Of a stretch of DNA of 23,604 nt, positions 23,285 to 23,604 are shown piece by piece. Position 1 is the first letter of the stretch, and each line of letters starts with the position of its first letter. Below the pieces are notes generated by a model. That model saw only the letters and a list, made by a program, of their open reading frames with translations, made no database searches and had not been told where the DNA came from. The stretch is from Anaerolineales bacterium (GTDB lineage Bacteria > Chloroflexota > Anaerolineae > Anaerolineales > Villigracilaceae), in assembly GCA_016789485.1 (NCBI GenBank), contig JAEURE010000005.1:1-23604 (forward strand). Direction: 5' to 3'. Both the position numbers and the translations under genes were made by a program.

Positions 23285-23290
23285 TATAAT
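23285..23290 (+). promoter_or_regulatory. -10 element of the truncated unknown gene (leaderless mRNA predicted)
   Basis: TATAAT ends 6 bases before the ATG at 23297, so the transcript should begin at the start codon. TTGCCC (23263-23268) is 16 bases upstream as a possible -35. Confidence 0.6.
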
Positions 23291-23296
23291 GAACCT

Positions 23297-23604
23297 ATGA
23301 ATCCACAAATACAAGTTGAATTCGAACGCGCCATGCAAGCCCGCGCAAAAAATAACGAGGGACAGGCGCGCGTCTGCGCAAGACGAGCAGCAGGCATTGC
23401 CATACGCGATTACCTCACCCGCCACGGGATTCAAGTCTCAAGCACCAGCGCCTACGATCTGCTTAATCTCATTAAGGAAGATACGCTTCTCCCCCCTGAC
23501 TTGAAACTGGTCGCTGACCATTTGACATTGCGCGTCACTGAAGAATTTAAACTCCCTGTTGAAGCAGACCTCGTCGCCGAAGCCCGTCTTTTATGCAACT
23601 GGCT
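23297..23604 (+). CDS. Unknown protein, N-terminal 102 residues (runs off the window end)
   Basis: An open frame starts with ATG directly after a TATAAT and stays open for 102 codons to the last base. It reads MNPQIQVEFERAMQARAKNN, then ARVCARRAAGIAIRDYLTRHG, SAYDLLNLIKEDTLLPPDL, and VADHLTLRVTEEFKLPVEADLVAEARLLCNW. The composition suggests an all-helical fold. The pattern of an Ala/Arg-rich helix followed by an acidic helix resembles small HEPN-like helical proteins, but I see no RX4-6H catalytic motif and do not assign a family. It is divergent from the S41 protease gene and has no ribosome site. Confidence 0.75.
   Translation, partial: MNPQIQVEFERAMQARAKNNEGQARVCARRAAGIAIRDYLTRHGIQVSSTSAYDLLNLIKEDTLLPPDLKLVADHLTLRVTEEFKLPVEADLVAEARLLCNW

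Noticed and set aside
1..23604. Mobile element, integron or prophage
   Set aside because: No transposase, integrase, terminase or target-site duplication was seen; the GH25 gene alone does not indicate a phage.

Overview
The window looks like a chromosomal segment of an uncultivated Chloroflexota bacterium, most likely class Anaerolineae. This is inferred from gene content: a soluble-adenylyl-cyclase-like giant protein with cyclase pair, ATPase and repeats; a GSI-alpha glutamine synthetase; an SDH-type Clp-fold protease; and large secreted or lipidated enzymes. No rRNA, tRNA, plasmid or phage marker is present to prove the taxonomy. I see no insertion sequence, integrase, CRISPR array or prophage.

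Left part (1-5690): the 3' end of asnS converges on a cytoplasm-looking GH25/LysM lysozyme gene across a two-way terminator. A 0.94-kb stretch without protein genes follows and holds two RNA genes in tandem. The first is a 6S RNA (about 1599-1770). The second is an unidentified, highly structured RNA of about 410 nt (about 1828-2236) with its own TTGACA/TAAAAT promoter, two GCGA tetraloop hairpins, a perfect 9-bp long-range helix and an intrinsic terminator. Then come an Ada-like AraC/methyltransferase fusion, an EamA-family transporter and glutamine synthetase, all on the + strand.

Middle part (5690-13660): two lipoproteins resemble the N-terminal and thioredoxin domains of DsbD without its membrane domain. 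Next is a 1367-residue protein whose two cyclase domains carry complementary halves of one active site, as in animal soluble adenylyl cyclase. A convergent minus-strand operon follows, encoding a peroxiredoxin-like protein, an FtsX/MacB-type permease and its ATPase; its promoter carries a tandem 11-bp repeat.

Right part (13660-23604): minus-strand genes encode an SDH/Clp-fold protease, a membrane-anchored GH3 glycosidase lacking the usual NagZ Asp-x-His dyad, a glycerophosphodiester phosphodiesterase and an AAA+ ATPase with an N-terminal winged-helix-like region. Two 44-bp palindromic units lie directly upstream of the GH3 gene. A divergent GT2 glycosyltransferase, an S41-family lipoprotein protease and a truncated unknown gene close the window.

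A recurrent feature is a TATAAT-like hexamer placed 6-9 bases before the start codon (at 5705, 19918, 23297 and probably 17519), with no ribosome binding site at most of them. This suggests leaderless or nearly leaderless mRNAs. Other genes (GH25, glnA, the S41 protease, the SDH protease) have clear GGAGG-type sites, so both translation modes seem to coexist. The best candidate for an undescribed element is the 410-nt RNA at 1828-2236.
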